64,000 nt of DNA from an uncultured Eubacteriaceae bacterium (GCA_903789635.1 CAIFEY010000002.1:99587-163586), one strand, 5' to 3'; shown: positions 34,921 to 45,470, numbered from the stretch's first letter. Translations and numbers: made by a program. The notes: generated by a model from the sequence alone, not told the origin.

Positions 34921-36870
34921 ATGACAGAACAGAAGGCATCGAAAGGCACGTACTATATCACTACACCGATTTATTATCCGAGCTCCAACCTCCATATCGG
35001 GCACACCTACTGCACCGTTATGGCGGACGCGATGGCCAGGTTCAAGAGACTGAGCGGATACGATGTACGCTTCCAGACCGGAACCGACGAGCACGGACTG
35101 AAGATCATGCAGAAGGCGAAGGAGAAGGGCGTTACCCCGCAGGAATACGTCGACGAGGTCGTCGCCGGCATCAAGGATCTCTGGAACACGATGGAAATCT
35201 CCTACGATGACTTTGTCCGCACGACGCAGCCGCGCCACGTGAAGAGGGTCCAGGAGATCTTCACCAAGATGAACGAGAAGGGCGACATCTACAAGGGCAA
35301 GTACGAGGGCTGGTACTGCACGCCGTGCGAATCCTACTGGACGGAGAGCCAGCTGGTCAACGGCTGCTGCCCGGACTGCGGAAGGCCGGTAGAGTGGGCC
35401 TCCGAGGACGCGTACTTCTTCAAGATGTCCAAGTACCAGGACCGCGTGCTGAAGCTGCTCGAGGATCCGGACTTCCTGAATCCTAAGGAGCGCAGAAACG
35501 AGATGATCGAGTTCGTCAAGCAGGGTCTGGACGACCTGTGCATCTCCCGTTCCTCCTTCGACTGGGGAATCCAGGTTCCGGGAGATCCGAACAGTGTCAT
35601 CTACGTATGGCTCGACGCGCTGACGAACTACATCACGACGCTGGGCTACCCGGACGACACGGAGGACTTCCGCAAGTACTGGCCTGCCGACGTCCACCTG
35701 GTCGGAAAGGAAATCGTACGTTTCCACTCCGTCATCTGGCCGGCAATGCTGATGTCTCTGGACATTCCGGTTCCTAAGCACGTCATGGGACACGGCTGGC
35801 TGCTGATCGACGGCGGCAAAATGAGCAAGTCCAAGGGAAATGTCGTTGACCCGGTATTCCTGATTCACCGCTACGGGGTTGATGCGCTGAAATACTTCCT
35901 GCTCCGCGAGTACACGTTCGGACAGGATGGTGTATACACGAACGAGGTCATGCTGAAGAGGATGAACTACGACCTGGCGAACGACCTCGGAAACCTGCTG
36001 TCCAGGACAGTAGCGATGATCGAGAAGTACTGCGGCAGCATCGTTCCTCCAGCCGGCGCGTTCGACAAGATCGACGAGGACCTGAAGAGCACGGCACTCG
36101 GCGTCGCACCGGCGCTCGAGGCGCACATGAACGACTTCCAGTTCAACCAGGCACTGGAGGATATCTGGGTCCTGGTACGCCGTGCGAATAAGTACATCGA
36201 CGAGAAGATGCCTTGGGTCCTGGCCAAGGATCCGGAGAAGAAGGAGGAACTCGGCACCTGCCTGCACAACCTCGTTGAGGCGCTGCGCATCGTCGCGATC
36301 CTGCTGATTCCGTTCATGCACACGACATCCGAGCGCATGCAGGAGCAGCTGGGCCTCTCCGACGAGGAGATGGCCTGGGAAGGCGCGTTCGAGTTCGAGA
36401 AGGTCGACGGCGAGAAGGTCACCAAGGGCGATCCGCTCTTCCCGCGTCTGGATATCGACAAGGAGCTGAAGGAGCTGAACGAGATCCAGCAGAAGCAGAT
36501 GGCAGAGGCTAAGAAGAAGGCGGACAAGGAAGCCGCCGACGTCAAGCTGAAGCCGGAGATCGAGTTCGAGGACTTCGACAAGGTCGACCTCAGAGTCGGA
36601 ACGATCATGAAGGCGTCCAAGGTTGAGGACGCGGACAAGCTGCTCAGGTTCAGGATCCGCATCGGAAACGAGGAGAGAACGATCCTGTCCGGCGTTGCCG
36701 AGTACTTCAAGCCGGAGGAACTCGTCGGAAAGAAGGTCGTGGTCGTTGCCAACCTGAAGCCGAGAAAGATCAGGGGTGAGGAATCTCAGGGCATGATCAT
36801 CTTCGCCGATACCGGAAAGAGATTTGAACTGGTCACCAGCAGCGCAGATGACGGCTGCAAGGTTAGATAA
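34921..36870 (+). CDS. metG: Methionyl-tRNA synthetase
   Basis: This 649-residue class I synthetase has YYITTPIYYPSSNLHIGHTY (HIGH motif), a zinc-type cysteine knuckle (WYCTPCESYW, CCPDCGRPVEW), GGKMSKSKGNVVDP (KMSKS) and a C-terminal EMAP/Trbp111-like tRNA-binding domain (DFDKVDLRVGTIMKASKVEDADKLL). It is followed by a strong terminator, then tatD and tilS, so the three may be separate units despite conserved clustering. No T-box leader was found. Confidence 0.98.
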   Translation: MTEQKASKGTYYITTPIYYPSSNLHIGHTYCTVMADAMARFKRLSGYDVRFQTGTDEHGLKIMQKAKEKGVTPQEYVDEVVAGIKDLWNTMEISYDDFVRTTQPRHVKRVQEIFTKMNEKGDIYKGKYEGWYCTPCESYWTESQLVNGCCPDCGRPVEWASEDAYFFKMSKYQDRVLKLLEDPDFLNPKERRNEMIEFVKQGLDDLCISRSSFDWGIQVPGDPNSVIYVWLDALTNYITTLGYPDDTEDFRKYWPADVHLVGKEIVRFHSVIWPAMLMSLDIPVPKHVMGHGWLLIDGGKMSKSKGNVVDPVFLIHRYGVDALKYFLLREYTFGQDGVYTNEVMLKRMNYDLANDLGNLLSRTVAMIEKYCGSIVPPAGAFDKIDEDLKSTALGVAPALEAHMNDFQFNQALEDIWVLVRRANKYIDEKMPWVLAKDPEKKEELGTCLHNLVEALRIVAILLIPFMHTTSERMQEQLGLSDEEMAWEGAFEFEKVDGEKVTKGDPLFPRLDIDKELKELNEIQQKQMAEAKKKADKEAADVKLKPEIEFEDFDKVDLRVGTIMKASKVEDADKLLRFRIRIGNEERTILSGVAEYFKPEELVGKKVVVVANLKPRKIRGEESQGMIIFADTGKRFELVTSSADDGCKVR

Positions 36871-36876
36871 CTGTTC

Positions 36877-36903
36877 CGGGGGCTTTGCCGCCCCCGTTTT
36901 TTT
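36877..36903 (+). terminator. Intrinsic terminator after metG
   Basis: CGGGGGC and GCCCCCG form a perfect 7-bp GC stem with a TTTGCC loop, followed by seven T residues. Confidence 0.93.
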
Positions 36904-36944
36904 CTTTTTATCGCTTACTGAAACCATGAACCAGGGGAGCTGGG

Positions 36945-37811
36945 ATGAAGAAGATACTGTTTGACGCACACACACATTTAAATGACGAGGATATGACTGA
37001 CGAGGACAGACGGACACTCGCGGAAGAGATCGTGAATGACTCCGAGGTGCTTGGCCTGGTGGACCCGGGCAGCAACCTCGAGAACTCCGAGCAGGCAGTG
37101 CGTGACGCCGCACAGTTCCCGTTCTGTTATGCTGCGGTCGGATACTACCCGAGCGACACTGACGGGCTGAATGAGGAGAACCTCGAGAAGATCAGGAATC
37201 TCGCGGTGCACGGCAGCAAAGTCGTCTGCATCGGGGAGATCGGCCTGGATTTCCACTACGAGGAGGACGTCGACCACGACACGATGCGCTACTGGTTCCG
37301 CCGCCAGATTCAGCTCGCGAACGAGCTGAAGATGCCGATCATGATCCACTCGAGGGACGCGGACCAGGAGACGATGGATATCCTGAAGGAGGAGGGCGCG
37401 TTCTCTAAGGAGCGCCAGTCGTGGTTTCCGAAGCGCCCGGGCCCCGGCGGCGAGATGCTGCCGGACAGCCGCGTGCTGATGCACTGCTTCTCGCAGAGCG
37501 TCGAGATGGCGCGCCAGTACGTGAAGCTCGGCGCAACGATTTCCATCTGCGGTCCGGTCACGTTCAAGAACAACCGGAAGACGCGCGAGGTCGTGAAGGC
37601 GATCCCGATCGAGTTCCTGACGGTCGAGACCGACGCGCCGTACATGGCGCCGGAGCCTAAGCGCGGCAGAAAGAACAAGGCGCCTTACGTGGAGTACACC
37701 TGCCGCAAGGTCGCCGAGCTGAAGGAGATCAGCTACGAGGAGGCCGCGGTGATCACCTGCACGAACGCGCTCCGCTTCTACAACATCACGGACCTGGAGA
37801 TCCAGCGATGA
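36945..37811 (+). CDS. tatD: TatD-family metal-dependent hydrolase
   Basis: This 288-residue amidohydrolase-fold protein has DAHTHLND (metal HxH), IGEIGLDFHY, IMIHSRDA, VLMHCFSQS and VETDAPYMAP, all TatD signatures. TatD proteins act as DNases or tRNA-related exonucleases. A ~20-residue insert between HSRDA and MHCFS (SKERQSWFPKRPGPGG) is larger than usual. It overlaps tilS by 4 bases (ATGA), so the two are coupled. Confidence 0.93.
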   Translation: MKKILFDAHTHLNDEDMTDEDRRTLAEEIVNDSEVLGLVDPGSNLENSEQAVRDAAQFPFCYAAVGYYPSDTDGLNEENLEKIRNLAVHGSKVVCIGEIGLDFHYEEDVDHDTMRYWFRRQIQLANELKMPIMIHSRDADQETMDILKEEGAFSKERQSWFPKRPGPGGEMLPDSRVLMHCFSQSVEMARQYVKLGATISICGPVTFKNNRKTREVVKAIPIEFLTVETDAPYMAPEPKRGRKNKAPYVEYTCRKVAELKEISYEEAAVITCTNALRFYNITDLEIQR

Positions 37812-39292
37812 GCCCGTCAGCAAACCAGGGAGCAAGCCAGGGGTCTCAATTAGAGGACAAATTTCGCAGGGCCGTCCACGAGCGCGGCCTGCTGAATCCC
37901 GGAGACCACGTGATCCTCGGGCTCTCCGGCGGGGCGGACTCGATGGCGCTGCTTCTGCTGCTGATGAATCTGCCCGGCATCACCGTGCACCCGGTGCACG
38001 TCAACCACATGATCCGGGGAGAGGACGCGGACAGCGACCAGCAGTTCGTGGAAGAATTCTGCAGAAGGAACGGGCTGGACTGCCGAAGCGTCCGCTTCGA
38101 CTGCGTCGCCGAGGCGAGAATGTCCGGCATGACGGAGGAAGAGGCTGGGCGCGCCAAACGCTACCGCGTCTTCGACGAATTCGCGGAGGAGCTCGTATCC
38201 GACGGCATTGGAAGGGACCGGGTCAAGGTCGCGACCGCCCACCATGCGGACGATCAGGCGGAGACAATCCTGCTGCATCTCCTGAGGGGAAGCGGGACGG
38301 ACGGGCTCGCCGGCATGGCGTATGAGCGGAGGGACGAGCGTGGATTCTCACACATCCGCCCGCTGCTGGACTGCCGGAAGCAGGAGCTCAGGGAGTTCTG
38401 CGGGGAGTGCGGGATCGAGCCGCGCGAGGACCGGACCAACGAGGACCCGTCCTACGGCAGGAACCGGATCCGGCTCGAACTGATTCCGTACCTGGAAGAA
38501 TATAACCCGAGGATCGTCGAGGCGCTGCTCAGGACGGGAGAGAGCGCGCGGGACGACCGCGCATACCTGGAGGAGCAGGCGGGAGAGCTGCTCCGGAAGT
38601 ACGCGTCCGTACGGGACAATCCGGAGGCTGAAGATGGGAAGATAATTTCCATTATGAGAAAGTCGGTTTCCGAGAGCCCGCGCGCGCTGAGGCGCCGCGC
38701 GGTCCGGCTCGCGTTCGAAGCGGCCGGGCTGAAGGAGGATTTCACGGCCCGCCACATCGAGGCGGTCGACGAACTGCTCGCTCAGGAGCGCCCGTCGGCG
38801 GAGGTCGATCTGCCGCACGGGTTCCGTGCGCGGGTCGTCTACGACCGGCTGGAGATTGCTGAATTTCAATCATATCGCCAATCGCAAAAGAACGATGCGG
38901 GAGAGAATCCGGTGCTCGGGACAGTACGGATCCTGCCGGCAGAGAAGATGCCGAAGGGAATTGCCAAGGGGAGCTTTGCCGCCTTCGACCTCGGGAAGCT
39001 GCAGGAGGTATACGGACCGGACGCCGCACAGAAAGTCTGCTGGCGGACCAGGCGTCCGGGCGATTTCCTCGCGATAGTCGGCGGAAGGAAGAAGATTCAG
39101 GATATTTTGATCGACGATAAAGTCCCGAAGAACATGCGGGACAGCGTGCCGATGGCGGCGGTCGGGAGCGAGATCCTGTTCCTGCCCGCGGCCGGCGAGG
39201 GTCGGAAACGTGCAAGATATTCCCATTCTTATGTTTTGGGCGCAGACACAAAAGACATTGTTTTTGTTGAAATAAATGGTCTTATATGGTAG
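37808..39292 (+). CDS. tilS: tRNA(Ile)-lysidine synthetase
   Basis: This 494-residue enzyme makes lysidine at tRNA-Ile position 34, giving AUA decoding. The PP-loop is VILGLSGGADSMALLLLL; TAHHADDQAETILLHLLRGSG is a second signature, and the C-terminal TilS domain (WRTRRPGDFLAIVGGRKKIQDILID) is present. It overlaps tatD by 4 bases. The ftsH promoter overlaps its stop codon. Confidence 0.95.
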   Translation: MSPSANQGASQGSQLEDKFRRAVHERGLLNPGDHVILGLSGGADSMALLLLLMNLPGITVHPVHVNHMIRGEDADSDQQFVEEFCRRNGLDCRSVRFDCVAEARMSGMTEEEAGRAKRYRVFDEFAEELVSDGIGRDRVKVATAHHADDQAETILLHLLRGSGTDGLAGMAYERRDERGFSHIRPLLDCRKQELREFCGECGIEPREDRTNEDPSYGRNRIRLELIPYLEEYNPRIVEALLRTGESARDDRAYLEEQAGELLRKYASVRDNPEAEDGKIISIMRKSVSESPRALRRRAVRLAFEAAGLKEDFTARHIEAVDELLAQERPSAEVDLPHGFRARVVYDRLEIAEFQSYRQSQKNDAGENPVLGTVRILPAEKMPKGIAKGSFAAFDLGKLQEVYGPDAAQKVCWRTRRPGDFLAIVGGRKKIQDILIDDKVPKNMRDSVPMAAVGSEILFLPAAGEGRKRARYSHSYVLGADTKDIVFVEINGLIW

Positions 39293-39295
39293 AAT
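39267..39295 (+). promoter_or_regulatory. Predicted promoter for ftsH
   Basis: TTGAAA (39267-39272), 17 bases, TAGAAT (39290-39295), overlapping the tilS stop. The -10 context TATGGTAGAAT is shared with the glnS promoter. Confidence 0.65.
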
Positions 39296-39431
39296 GACAA
39301 CGCAATTTTATGCTGGGATAACAAGGTCTGCGGCGTTTTCCGCACCATTTGGGGTGCAGGTATAGACGATGGCAGCAGCATTACATCTTTTGATATAGAA
39401 AAAAGGGATAATCAAGCGGGAGGATATTGAA

Positions 39432-41627
39432 TTGAAGAAATTCGCCAGAAATCTAGTGATCTACCTGGTCATTTTTGGTATTGTTATGGGCGTGGCATAT
39501 TTTGTCCGCGGCGGAGGCGGATCTCAGCAGGAGGTCGCGCTTTCCACTATGGCTAAGTACCTGAAAAACGGAAAGGTTTCCGAGGTTACGATCAAGAGCA
39601 ACAAGGTCACCGCACAGATCGGAAAGGACAAGTCCGTCTATGCGTATGCCAACAGCGCACTCGAGCTGGAGTGGCTGGAGGAAAAGTACATCTATAATAA
39701 GGTTGATTCCGGAGAGATCGTCCTCAGGGCGAGCGGACCGGATCACGCATCCGCGCTGATGAGTGCACTCCCGACGGTCATCATGGTCGTCGCTCTGGGA
39801 TTCCTGTTCTATATCATGATGAACCAGGGCGGAAACGGGAAGGCGTTCCAGTTCGGAAAGAACCGGGCGCACATGTACAAGGGTGAGGGAAAGAAGATCA
39901 CCTTTGCCGATGTCGCCGGGCTGAAAGAGGAGAAAGAGGAGCTCCAGGAGGTCGTCGACTTCCTGAAGGATCCGCGGAAATATAACCAGGTCGGGGCGCG
40001 AATACCGAAAGGTATCCTGCTCGTCGGCCCTCCGGGAACAGGTAAGACCTACGTTTCCAGGGCTACAGCAGGTGAGGCCGGTGTGCCGTTCTTTACGATT
40101 TCCGGTTCGGACTTTGTCGAAATGTTCGTCGGTGTCGGAGCATCCCGAGTACGTGACCTGTTCGATCAGGCAAAGAAGAATGCGCCGTGCATCATCTTTA
40201 TCGATGAGATCGATGCGGTCGGCCGCAAGAGAGGCGCAGGCCTGGGCGGCGGAAACGACGAGCGCGAGCAGACGCTGAACCAGCTGCTGGTCGAGATGGA
40301 CGGATTCGCGGGCAACTCCGGAATCATCATCCTGGCCGCAACCAACCGTCCGGACATCCTGGACCCGGCGTTGCTGCGTCCTGGACGTTTTGACCGCCAG
40401 ATCACGATCGGCGTTCCTGACGTCAAGGGCAGAGAAGAAATCATCCGCATTCATGCGAAGAATAAACCGCTCTCCGACGAGGTTTCCCCGGAGGTCATCG
40501 CGAGAAGAACGCCTGGCTTCACGCCGGCGGACCTGGAGAACCTGCTGAACGAGGCGGCGCTGATCACGGCCAGAAGAAACGGCCGCTGGATCAGGATGGA
40601 AGAGATCGAGGAAGCCACGACCAAGGTCATGGCGGGACCGGCCAAGAGAAGCCGTGTCATCAGCGACAAGGAGAAGCGCCTGACGGCCTACCACGAGGCG
40701 GGACACGCGATCGTCATGAGGAGCATCCCGGGTTCCGATCCGGTGCATCAGATCACGATCATCCCGAGGGGCCAGGCCGGCGGATTCACGATGTCGCTGC
40801 CTACCGAGGACAAGTACTTCATGACGAGGAACGACATGCTGCATGAGATCATGCACCTGCTGGGAGGCCGTGTCGCGGAGGCGATCTACCTCGACGACAT
40901 CTCGACCGGCGCGTCCAACGATATCGAGCGCGCGACCGCAATCGCACGTTCCATGGTCACCAAGTACGGCTTCAGCGAGAAGCTGGGTCCGATCAACTAC
41001 GCGGACTCCGACGAGCCGTTCCTGGGCAGGGACTTCAGTAAGACCAAGGCTTACTCGGAAGAGGTCGCAAACGAGATCGATGAGGAGGTACGCCGCCTGA
41101 TCGGCGAGGCCTACGCCAAGACCGAGGCTGTCCTGAAGGAGCACTCCGCAGAGATGGAGCGCGTCGCACAGGCACTGATCCGCGTGGAGACCCTGGACGC
41201 CGAGCAGTTCGAGGAACTGTACACCGGCAAGGAAGACGCCGAGAGCATGGAGCGCAAGGTCCGTGAGCACGAGGCCGAGGTTCAGCGTGCGAATAAGGAA
41301 GAGGCGGAGGAATCCAGAAGACTTCGCAAGGCAGAGGAGGAGCGCGCAGCTGAGATGCGCGAGGCCCTGCTGAACGGGGATGAGCTGTCCGATGACCAGG
41401 TCCGTCACCTCGTCGCCGACGAAAACGGCCGCATCATCAACCCGTACGAGAATGGACCTTCACAGCAGGGAGCTGCACAGACCAAGACACACACTGAGGC
41501 GGAAGAAGACAATCCGGCTTCAGAAAATGATAGTATTTCTAATTCCAATGATGAACCGAACGTCGGCGCTGATCAGAATGACGATTCCGCAGGCCAGGAC
41601 GGCAACGGGGGAGTAGACGAGGAGTAA
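39432..41627 (+). CDS. ftsH: ATP-dependent zinc metalloprotease FtsH
   Basis: This 731-residue membrane AAA+ protease degrades unassembled membrane proteins and regulators. TM1 ([18 protein letters not shown]) and TM2 ([19 protein letters not shown]) flank a short extracytoplasmic domain. Walker A is VGPPGTGKT, Walker [36 protein letters not shown] and the zinc site HEAGHAIV. The start is TTG 39432 with GGGAGG 8 bases upstream. The C-terminal ~120 residues are a long coiled-coil-like and then Asn/Asp/Glu-rich tail, longer than usual. Only one base separates it from the PucR-type regulator, implying cotranslation. Confidence 0.97.
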   Translation: MKKFARNLVIYLVIFGIVMGVAYFVRGGGGSQQEVALSTMAKYLKNGKVSEVTIKSNKVTAQIGKDKSVYAYANSALELEWLEEKYIYNKVDSGEIVLRASGPDHASALMSALPTVIMVVALGFLFYIMMNQGGNGKAFQFGKNRAHMYKGEGKKITFADVAGLKEEKEELQEVVDFLKDPRKYNQVGARIPKGILLVGPPGTGKTYVSRATAGEAGVPFFTISGSDFVEMFVGVGASRVRDLFDQAKKNAPCIIFIDEIDAVGRKRGAGLGGGNDEREQTLNQLLVEMDGFAGNSGIIILAATNRPDILDPALLRPGRFDRQITIGVPDVKGREEIIRIHAKNKPLSDEVSPEVIARRTPGFTPADLENLLNEAALITARRNGRWIRMEEIEEATTKVMAGPAKRSRVISDKEKRLTAYHEAGHAIVMRSIPGSDPVHQITIIPRGQAGGFTMSLPTEDKYFMTRNDMLHEIMHLLGGRVAEAIYLDDISTGASNDIERATAIARSMVTKYGFSEKLGPINYADSDEPFLGRDFSKTKAYSEEVANEIDEEVRRLIGEAYAKTEAVLKEHSAEMERVAQALIRVETLDAEQFEELYTGKEDAESMERKVREHEAEVQRANKEEAEESRRLRKAEEERAAEMREALLNGDELSDDQVRHLVADENGRIINPYENGPSQQGAAQTKTHTEAEEDNPASENDSISNSNDEPNVGADQNDDSAGQDGNGGVDEE

Positions 41628-41628
41628 T

Positions 41629-43212
41629 ATGAAAATAGCAGTAAATGACTGCCTGAGCCTGGAATGCATGACACCGAGCATCCTGGCGGCCGGCAGACGA
41701 AATGTGGAAAACAGAGTGCGCTCCGTATCAGTCATGGACGCACAGGACCCGGAAACCGCGAAGAAGGAGAACGGAGTGAAGGAGCAGCTGGTGCTGACCT
41801 CCTTCAGCGGAATCGAGGATAAGGAAGAGGTCAGAAGAGACATCGTCACCGCTCTCGGCGACGCAGGTGTCGCGGGTATCGTCGTCTTCCATCAGAAGAA
41901 CGGCCTGACCTCGATCGGCGATTCCGTCGTTCAGGCTGCGGAGAGCACGGGCGTTCCGCTGATCGTCATCCCGGAGACCAACCCGTCGGAATACAGCGAC
42001 ATCATCGAGCAGGTCATGGATAAGATCCGCTACGGCGACAGCTTCAAGAACAGTCTGATCAGCAACACGGTATACCACCTGCTGAACTTCGAGAAACACA
42101 CGAACTTCTACTCAGCACTGAAGGAAGCGGCGCTGAGCAATGACTTCCAGGTTGTCCTCTTATCTAAGGACTTCAACCCGATCCTGACGGTCGAGACGCG
42201 CCAGAAGGTTGCGATCTCCGACGCCATCCGTTCCGGCAAGGAGCGTGACGTCGAGAAGTCCGGCATCTACACGTTCATCGACGTGAACGGCGTCCTGACC
42301 TACTGGGGTCCGATCAACGTGAACGGGGAGGAGTACTACCTGTTCATCGTCGACAACGACGACAACTACTCGGCCGCGGAGATTTCCAAGCTCGCCGAGA
42401 TCATCGAGCTGGCAATGGGCATGTGGAAGTACACGCCGGAGCGCGACGTCAAGGCCGAGTTTATCAAGGCCCTGATCCGCGACAACAAGTCGCTCGCATA
42501 TTCCCTGAAGGACGAGATCGGCCTGGATCCGGAGCACATCCTCTGCGTATTCTACGCGAAGGGCATCGAGAACCAGCAGGGAAACAACATCATCGCGGAC
42601 TTCGAGCAGGAGGAGAACGTCGAGGTCATGCAGATCACCGACTCGGAGGAGACGTACGCGATCATTCTGAATAAGGACGACAGCGATGAGAAGGAGAAGG
42701 TATCCAGAAAGATGGCCTGCCTCGACCTCTTCGACAAGCTGAAGGAGGGAAGCAAGTCCGTCCGCATCTTCCACGCGACCGGAATCAACGGCATCGAGGG
42801 TGCAGGAGACGCGTTCCGCCTGATCAGCGAGACATGGACGTTCGTCGAGAGCGTCTTCCCGTACAAGCGTGTGTTCACCAAGTACGACCTGGCACTGGTC
42901 TCCACCTGCATTCACCTGCAGGTTCAGGGCGGCCACGCGAGAAAGATCTACTCCGATCTGCTGGAGCCGTTCAAGAGAGAGGTCGGCGAGAATAAGGCGC
43001 GCCAGCTCCTCGACACGCTGGAGACCTTCGTCCTCGACGCGGGCATGAACAGCAGCAAGACGAGCGTGTTCATGGGCATCCACACGAACACGGTCCAGTA
43101 CAGACTGAAGAGAATCAACGAGGTTCTCGGTGCAGAGATCACAGGAAACCGTGTCATCCCGGGCCTGACGATCGCCCTCGCCCTCAAGCGCCTCGGCAGA
43201 GTCGTAAAGTAG
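41629..43212 (+). CDS. PucR-family transcriptional regulator
   Basis: This 527-residue regulator has an N-terminal PucR domain (~1-125: LSLECMTPSILAAGRRNVENRV, FSGIEDKEEVRRDIV), a middle sensory or GGDEF-like region, and the C-terminal PucR helix-turn-helix SVFMGIHTNTVQYRLKRINEVLGAEI. Such proteins typically activate purine or amino-acid catabolism. Its position between ftsH and coaX, one base after the ftsH stop, is unusual and suggests an operon with proteolysis functions. The ligand and targets are unknown. Confidence 0.88.
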   Translation: MKIAVNDCLSLECMTPSILAAGRRNVENRVRSVSVMDAQDPETAKKENGVKEQLVLTSFSGIEDKEEVRRDIVTALGDAGVAGIVVFHQKNGLTSIGDSVVQAAESTGVPLIVIPETNPSEYSDIIEQVMDKIRYGDSFKNSLISNTVYHLLNFEKHTNFYSALKEAALSNDFQVVLLSKDFNPILTVETRQKVAISDAIRSGKERDVEKSGIYTFIDVNGVLTYWGPINVNGEEYYLFIVDNDDNYSAAEISKLAEIIELAMGMWKYTPERDVKAEFIKALIRDNKSLAYSLKDEIGLDPEHILCVFYAKGIENQQGNNIIADFEQEENVEVMQITDSEETYAIILNKDDSDEKEKVSRKMACLDLFDKLKEGSKSVRIFHATGINGIEGAGDAFRLISETWTFVESVFPYKRVFTKYDLALVSTCIHLQVQGGHARKIYSDLLEPFKREVGENKARQLLDTLETFVLDAGMNSSKTSVFMGIHTNTVQYRLKRINEVLGAEITGNRVIPGLTIALALKRLGRVVK

Positions 43213-43424
43213 TCTTTTGGTGTCAGACAAAAAATATAGTGGCCATGCAGCAAAGTGTTCTGCTGTACGGCCGCAGGGCTTCTTCCCGGCATTGACGCCG
43301 GAAGATGCATTGAATACAAAGGGCTAAAGATATCATTTTAGGTAAATAACGGAAACTGTTGAAAACGGCGCAGGCGAACTGAGCATCGCGCAGAAGCCGA
43401 GCGCCTGAAAGTGAGAAAAACCCC

Positions 43425-44264
43425 ATGTTATTAGCATTCGATATCGGAAACACGAATACCGTACTCGGCGTTTTTAACGAAGACGGTAAGTTGATCACCA
43501 ACTGGAGAATCGAGACGGATCCGCACAAGAGCGCGGACGAATACGGCATGCTCGTCGTCGACCTGTTCAAGCACGAAGGGCTGAATCCCAACGCGGTGGA
43601 CGACGTCATCATCGCGACGGTAGTGCCGTCCGTGCTGTTCACGATCCGCCACATGGCAGAGAAATACTTCAACAAGAAGGCGATCGTCGTGGAGTCCGGC
43701 ATCAAGACCGGTCTGCTGATCAAGTACGACAACCCGAAGCAGGTCGGCGCAGACAGAATCGTCAACGCCGTCGCGGCGTACAACAAGTACGGCGGCCCGC
43801 TGATCATCATCGACCTCGGAACGGCAACGACATTCTGCGCCGTCTCCGACAAGGCGGAGTACCTCGGCGGAACGATCGCTCCGGGACTGAAGATCTCGTC
43901 CGAGGTCCTGTTCGAGCGCACATCCCAGCTGCCTAAGGTCGAGCTGGAGGATCCGGGTCACACGATCTGCCGCAACACCATCCAGGGAATGCAGTCCGGA
44001 CTGGTGTACGGCCAGATGGGAAGCGTCGAGTTCATCGTCCGCAAGATGAAGGAAGAGCTCGCGCAGGTATGTCCGGACAAGCCGATCCGCGTCATCGCAA
44101 CCGGCGGACTGTCCACCCTGGTTTCCAGCGGCGTCGACTGCATCGATACGGTTGACCGCCGCCTGACCCTTGAGGGACTGCAGATGATTTACAACAAGAA
44201 TCGTCATCACATCCGCCACAAGGACACCAGCAAGTCGTACGACGAGGCGCAGCAGAAGCTGTAG
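43425..44264 (+). CDS. coaX: Type III pantothenate kinase
   Basis: This 279-residue ASKHA-fold kinase makes 4'-phosphopantothenate for CoA. LLAFDIGNTNTVLGVF carries the DxGNT phosphate motif, GADRIVNAVAAY the pantothenate-binding GxDR motif, and IDLGTATTFCAVS the second acidic motif. ATATGGSTL-type IATGGLSTLV is near the end. The C-terminal ~20 residues are extra. It lies ~210 bases after the PucR gene, in a gap with imperfect hairpins (43240-43310) but no clear promoter. The ftsH-coaX-dusB order is a familiar Firmicutes arrangement. Confidence 0.95.
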   Translation: MLLAFDIGNTNTVLGVFNEDGKLITNWRIETDPHKSADEYGMLVVDLFKHEGLNPNAVDDVIIATVVPSVLFTIRHMAEKYFNKKAIVVESGIKTGLLIKYDNPKQVGADRIVNAVAAYNKYGGPLIIIDLGTATTFCAVSDKAEYLGGTIAPGLKISSEVLFERTSQLPKVELEDPGHTICRNTIQGMQSGLVYGQMGSVEFIVRKMKEELAQVCPDKPIRVIATGGLSTLVSSGVDCIDTVDRRLTLEGLQMIYNKNRHHIRHKDTSKSYDEAQQKL

Positions 44265-44297
44265 CCGCGATCGGCCGCAGAATACATTCGAATCAAG

Positions 44298-44324
44298 AAG
44301 GGCTGTCACGATGCAGCCCTTTTT
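44298..44324 (+). terminator. Intrinsic terminator after coaX
   Basis: AAGGGCTG pairs with CAGCCCTT around an 8-base loop, with a TTTTT tract. It ends only 26 bases before the dusB start, so dusB may be partly fed by read-through. Confidence 0.85.
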
Positions 44325-44350
44325 CGTTGACAAAGTAAGTGAGATTGAAC

Positions 44351-45331
44351 ATGTGGAACGATAAGAAACTGCCGCCGATCGGAAGCGTCCAGCCGGAGAA
44401 CCCGTTCTTCCTGGCGCCGATGGCGGGCATCACGGACGCCGTGTTCCGGCGCATCTGCACCGAGATGGGCGCGGCCATGACCTATTCCGAGATGGTCAGC
44501 GCCAAGGGCCTGTACTACGGCGACAAAAAAAACGACGAGCTCCTCTTCTGCTACCCGGAGGAGAAGCACGCGGCGCTGCAGATCTTCGGGCACGAGCCGG
44601 AGATCATCGCGTTCGCGGCGGAGCGCCTGGACGGCCGCCCGAACGAGATCCTGGACATCAACATGGGCTGCCCGGTCCCGAAGGTCTTCAAGAACGGTGA
44701 CGGCAGCGCAATGATGAAGGATCCCGCGCTGATCGAGCAGGTCGTGCACGCGGCCGCGACACACACATCCAAGCCGGTAACGGTGAAGATGCGCATCGGC
44801 GTGAACGACGCGCACATCAACGCGGTGGAGTGCGCGCTCGCCGCGGAAGCGGGCGGCGCGGCCGCCGTCGCGGTCCACGGCAGGACGCGCGAGCAGTACT
44901 ACGCCGGAAAGGCGGACTGGACCGCCATCGCTGCCGTCCGAGATGCCCTGAAGATTCCGGTCATCGCGAACGGCGACGTCACGGACGTGGACAGCGCCCG
45001 CGCGATCATGGAGGAGACTGGATGCGACTACGTCCTGGTCGGCCGCGCCGTCCGTGGAAACCCGTGGATCTTCCGCGACCTCGTGCGCGCCTGGAAGGGC
45101 GAGGACCCGCTTCCGGCGCCTGACCTCGAGGAGAAGAAGCAGATGATCCTGCGCCAGTTCCGCGAGCTCAGCGAGCGAAACGGCTCCTACCGCGCCGTCC
45201 GCCAGATGCGCGGCATCACCGGCTGGTACCTGAAGGGCGCCCCGGGCAGCGCCGCCCTCCGCGGCCGGATCAACCAGATCACCGACCCGGACGAGCTCGT
45301 CCGCGCACTGCAGCAGATCGGCCGGCGCTAG
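44351..45331 (+). CDS. dusB: tRNA-dihydrouridine synthase (DusB-type)
   Basis: This 326-residue FMN enzyme reduces uridines in tRNA. FFLAPMAGITDAVFRRIC, LDINMGCPVPKVFKNGDGSAMM (catalytic Cys in GCP), VTVKMRIG, VHGRTREQYYAGKADW and VIANGDVTD are all Dus motifs. ATG 44351 is preferred over GTG 44339; the upstream ribosome site is weak. It is convergent with rubrerythrin, and the two share the bidirectional terminator at 45425. Confidence 0.94.
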   Translation: MWNDKKLPPIGSVQPENPFFLAPMAGITDAVFRRICTEMGAAMTYSEMVSAKGLYYGDKKNDELLFCYPEEKHAALQIFGHEPEIIAFAAERLDGRPNEILDINMGCPVPKVFKNGDGSAMMKDPALIEQVVHAAATHTSKPVTVKMRIGVNDAHINAVECALAAEAGGAAAVAVHGRTREQYYAGKADWTAIAAVRDALKIPVIANGDVTDVDSARAIMEETGCDYVLVGRAVRGNPWIFRDLVRAWKGEDPLPAPDLEEKKQMILRQFRELSERNGSYRAVRQMRGITGWYLKGAPGSAALRGRINQITDPDELVRALQQIGRR

Positions 45332-45424
45332 CCGCCCCAACACCGCCGGCGGTCCCGGCATCGGCCCATCACCCGCATCGGCCTCAGCCCAGACCGCCGA
45401 TCACAACCAAAAACCAAAAAATGG

Positions 45425-45470
45425 CGAGCTCCTCGATCACTGTAAATGATGTGATCGAGAAGCTCGTTTT
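45425..45470. terminator. Bidirectional terminator between dusB and rubrerythrin
   Basis: CGAGCT-CTCGATCAC pairs with GTGATCGAG-AGCTCG (one mismatch) around a 10-base loop. TTTT follows on the + strand and an A-run before it gives a T6 tract on the - strand. The rest of 45332-45614 shows nothing else. Confidence 0.9.
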
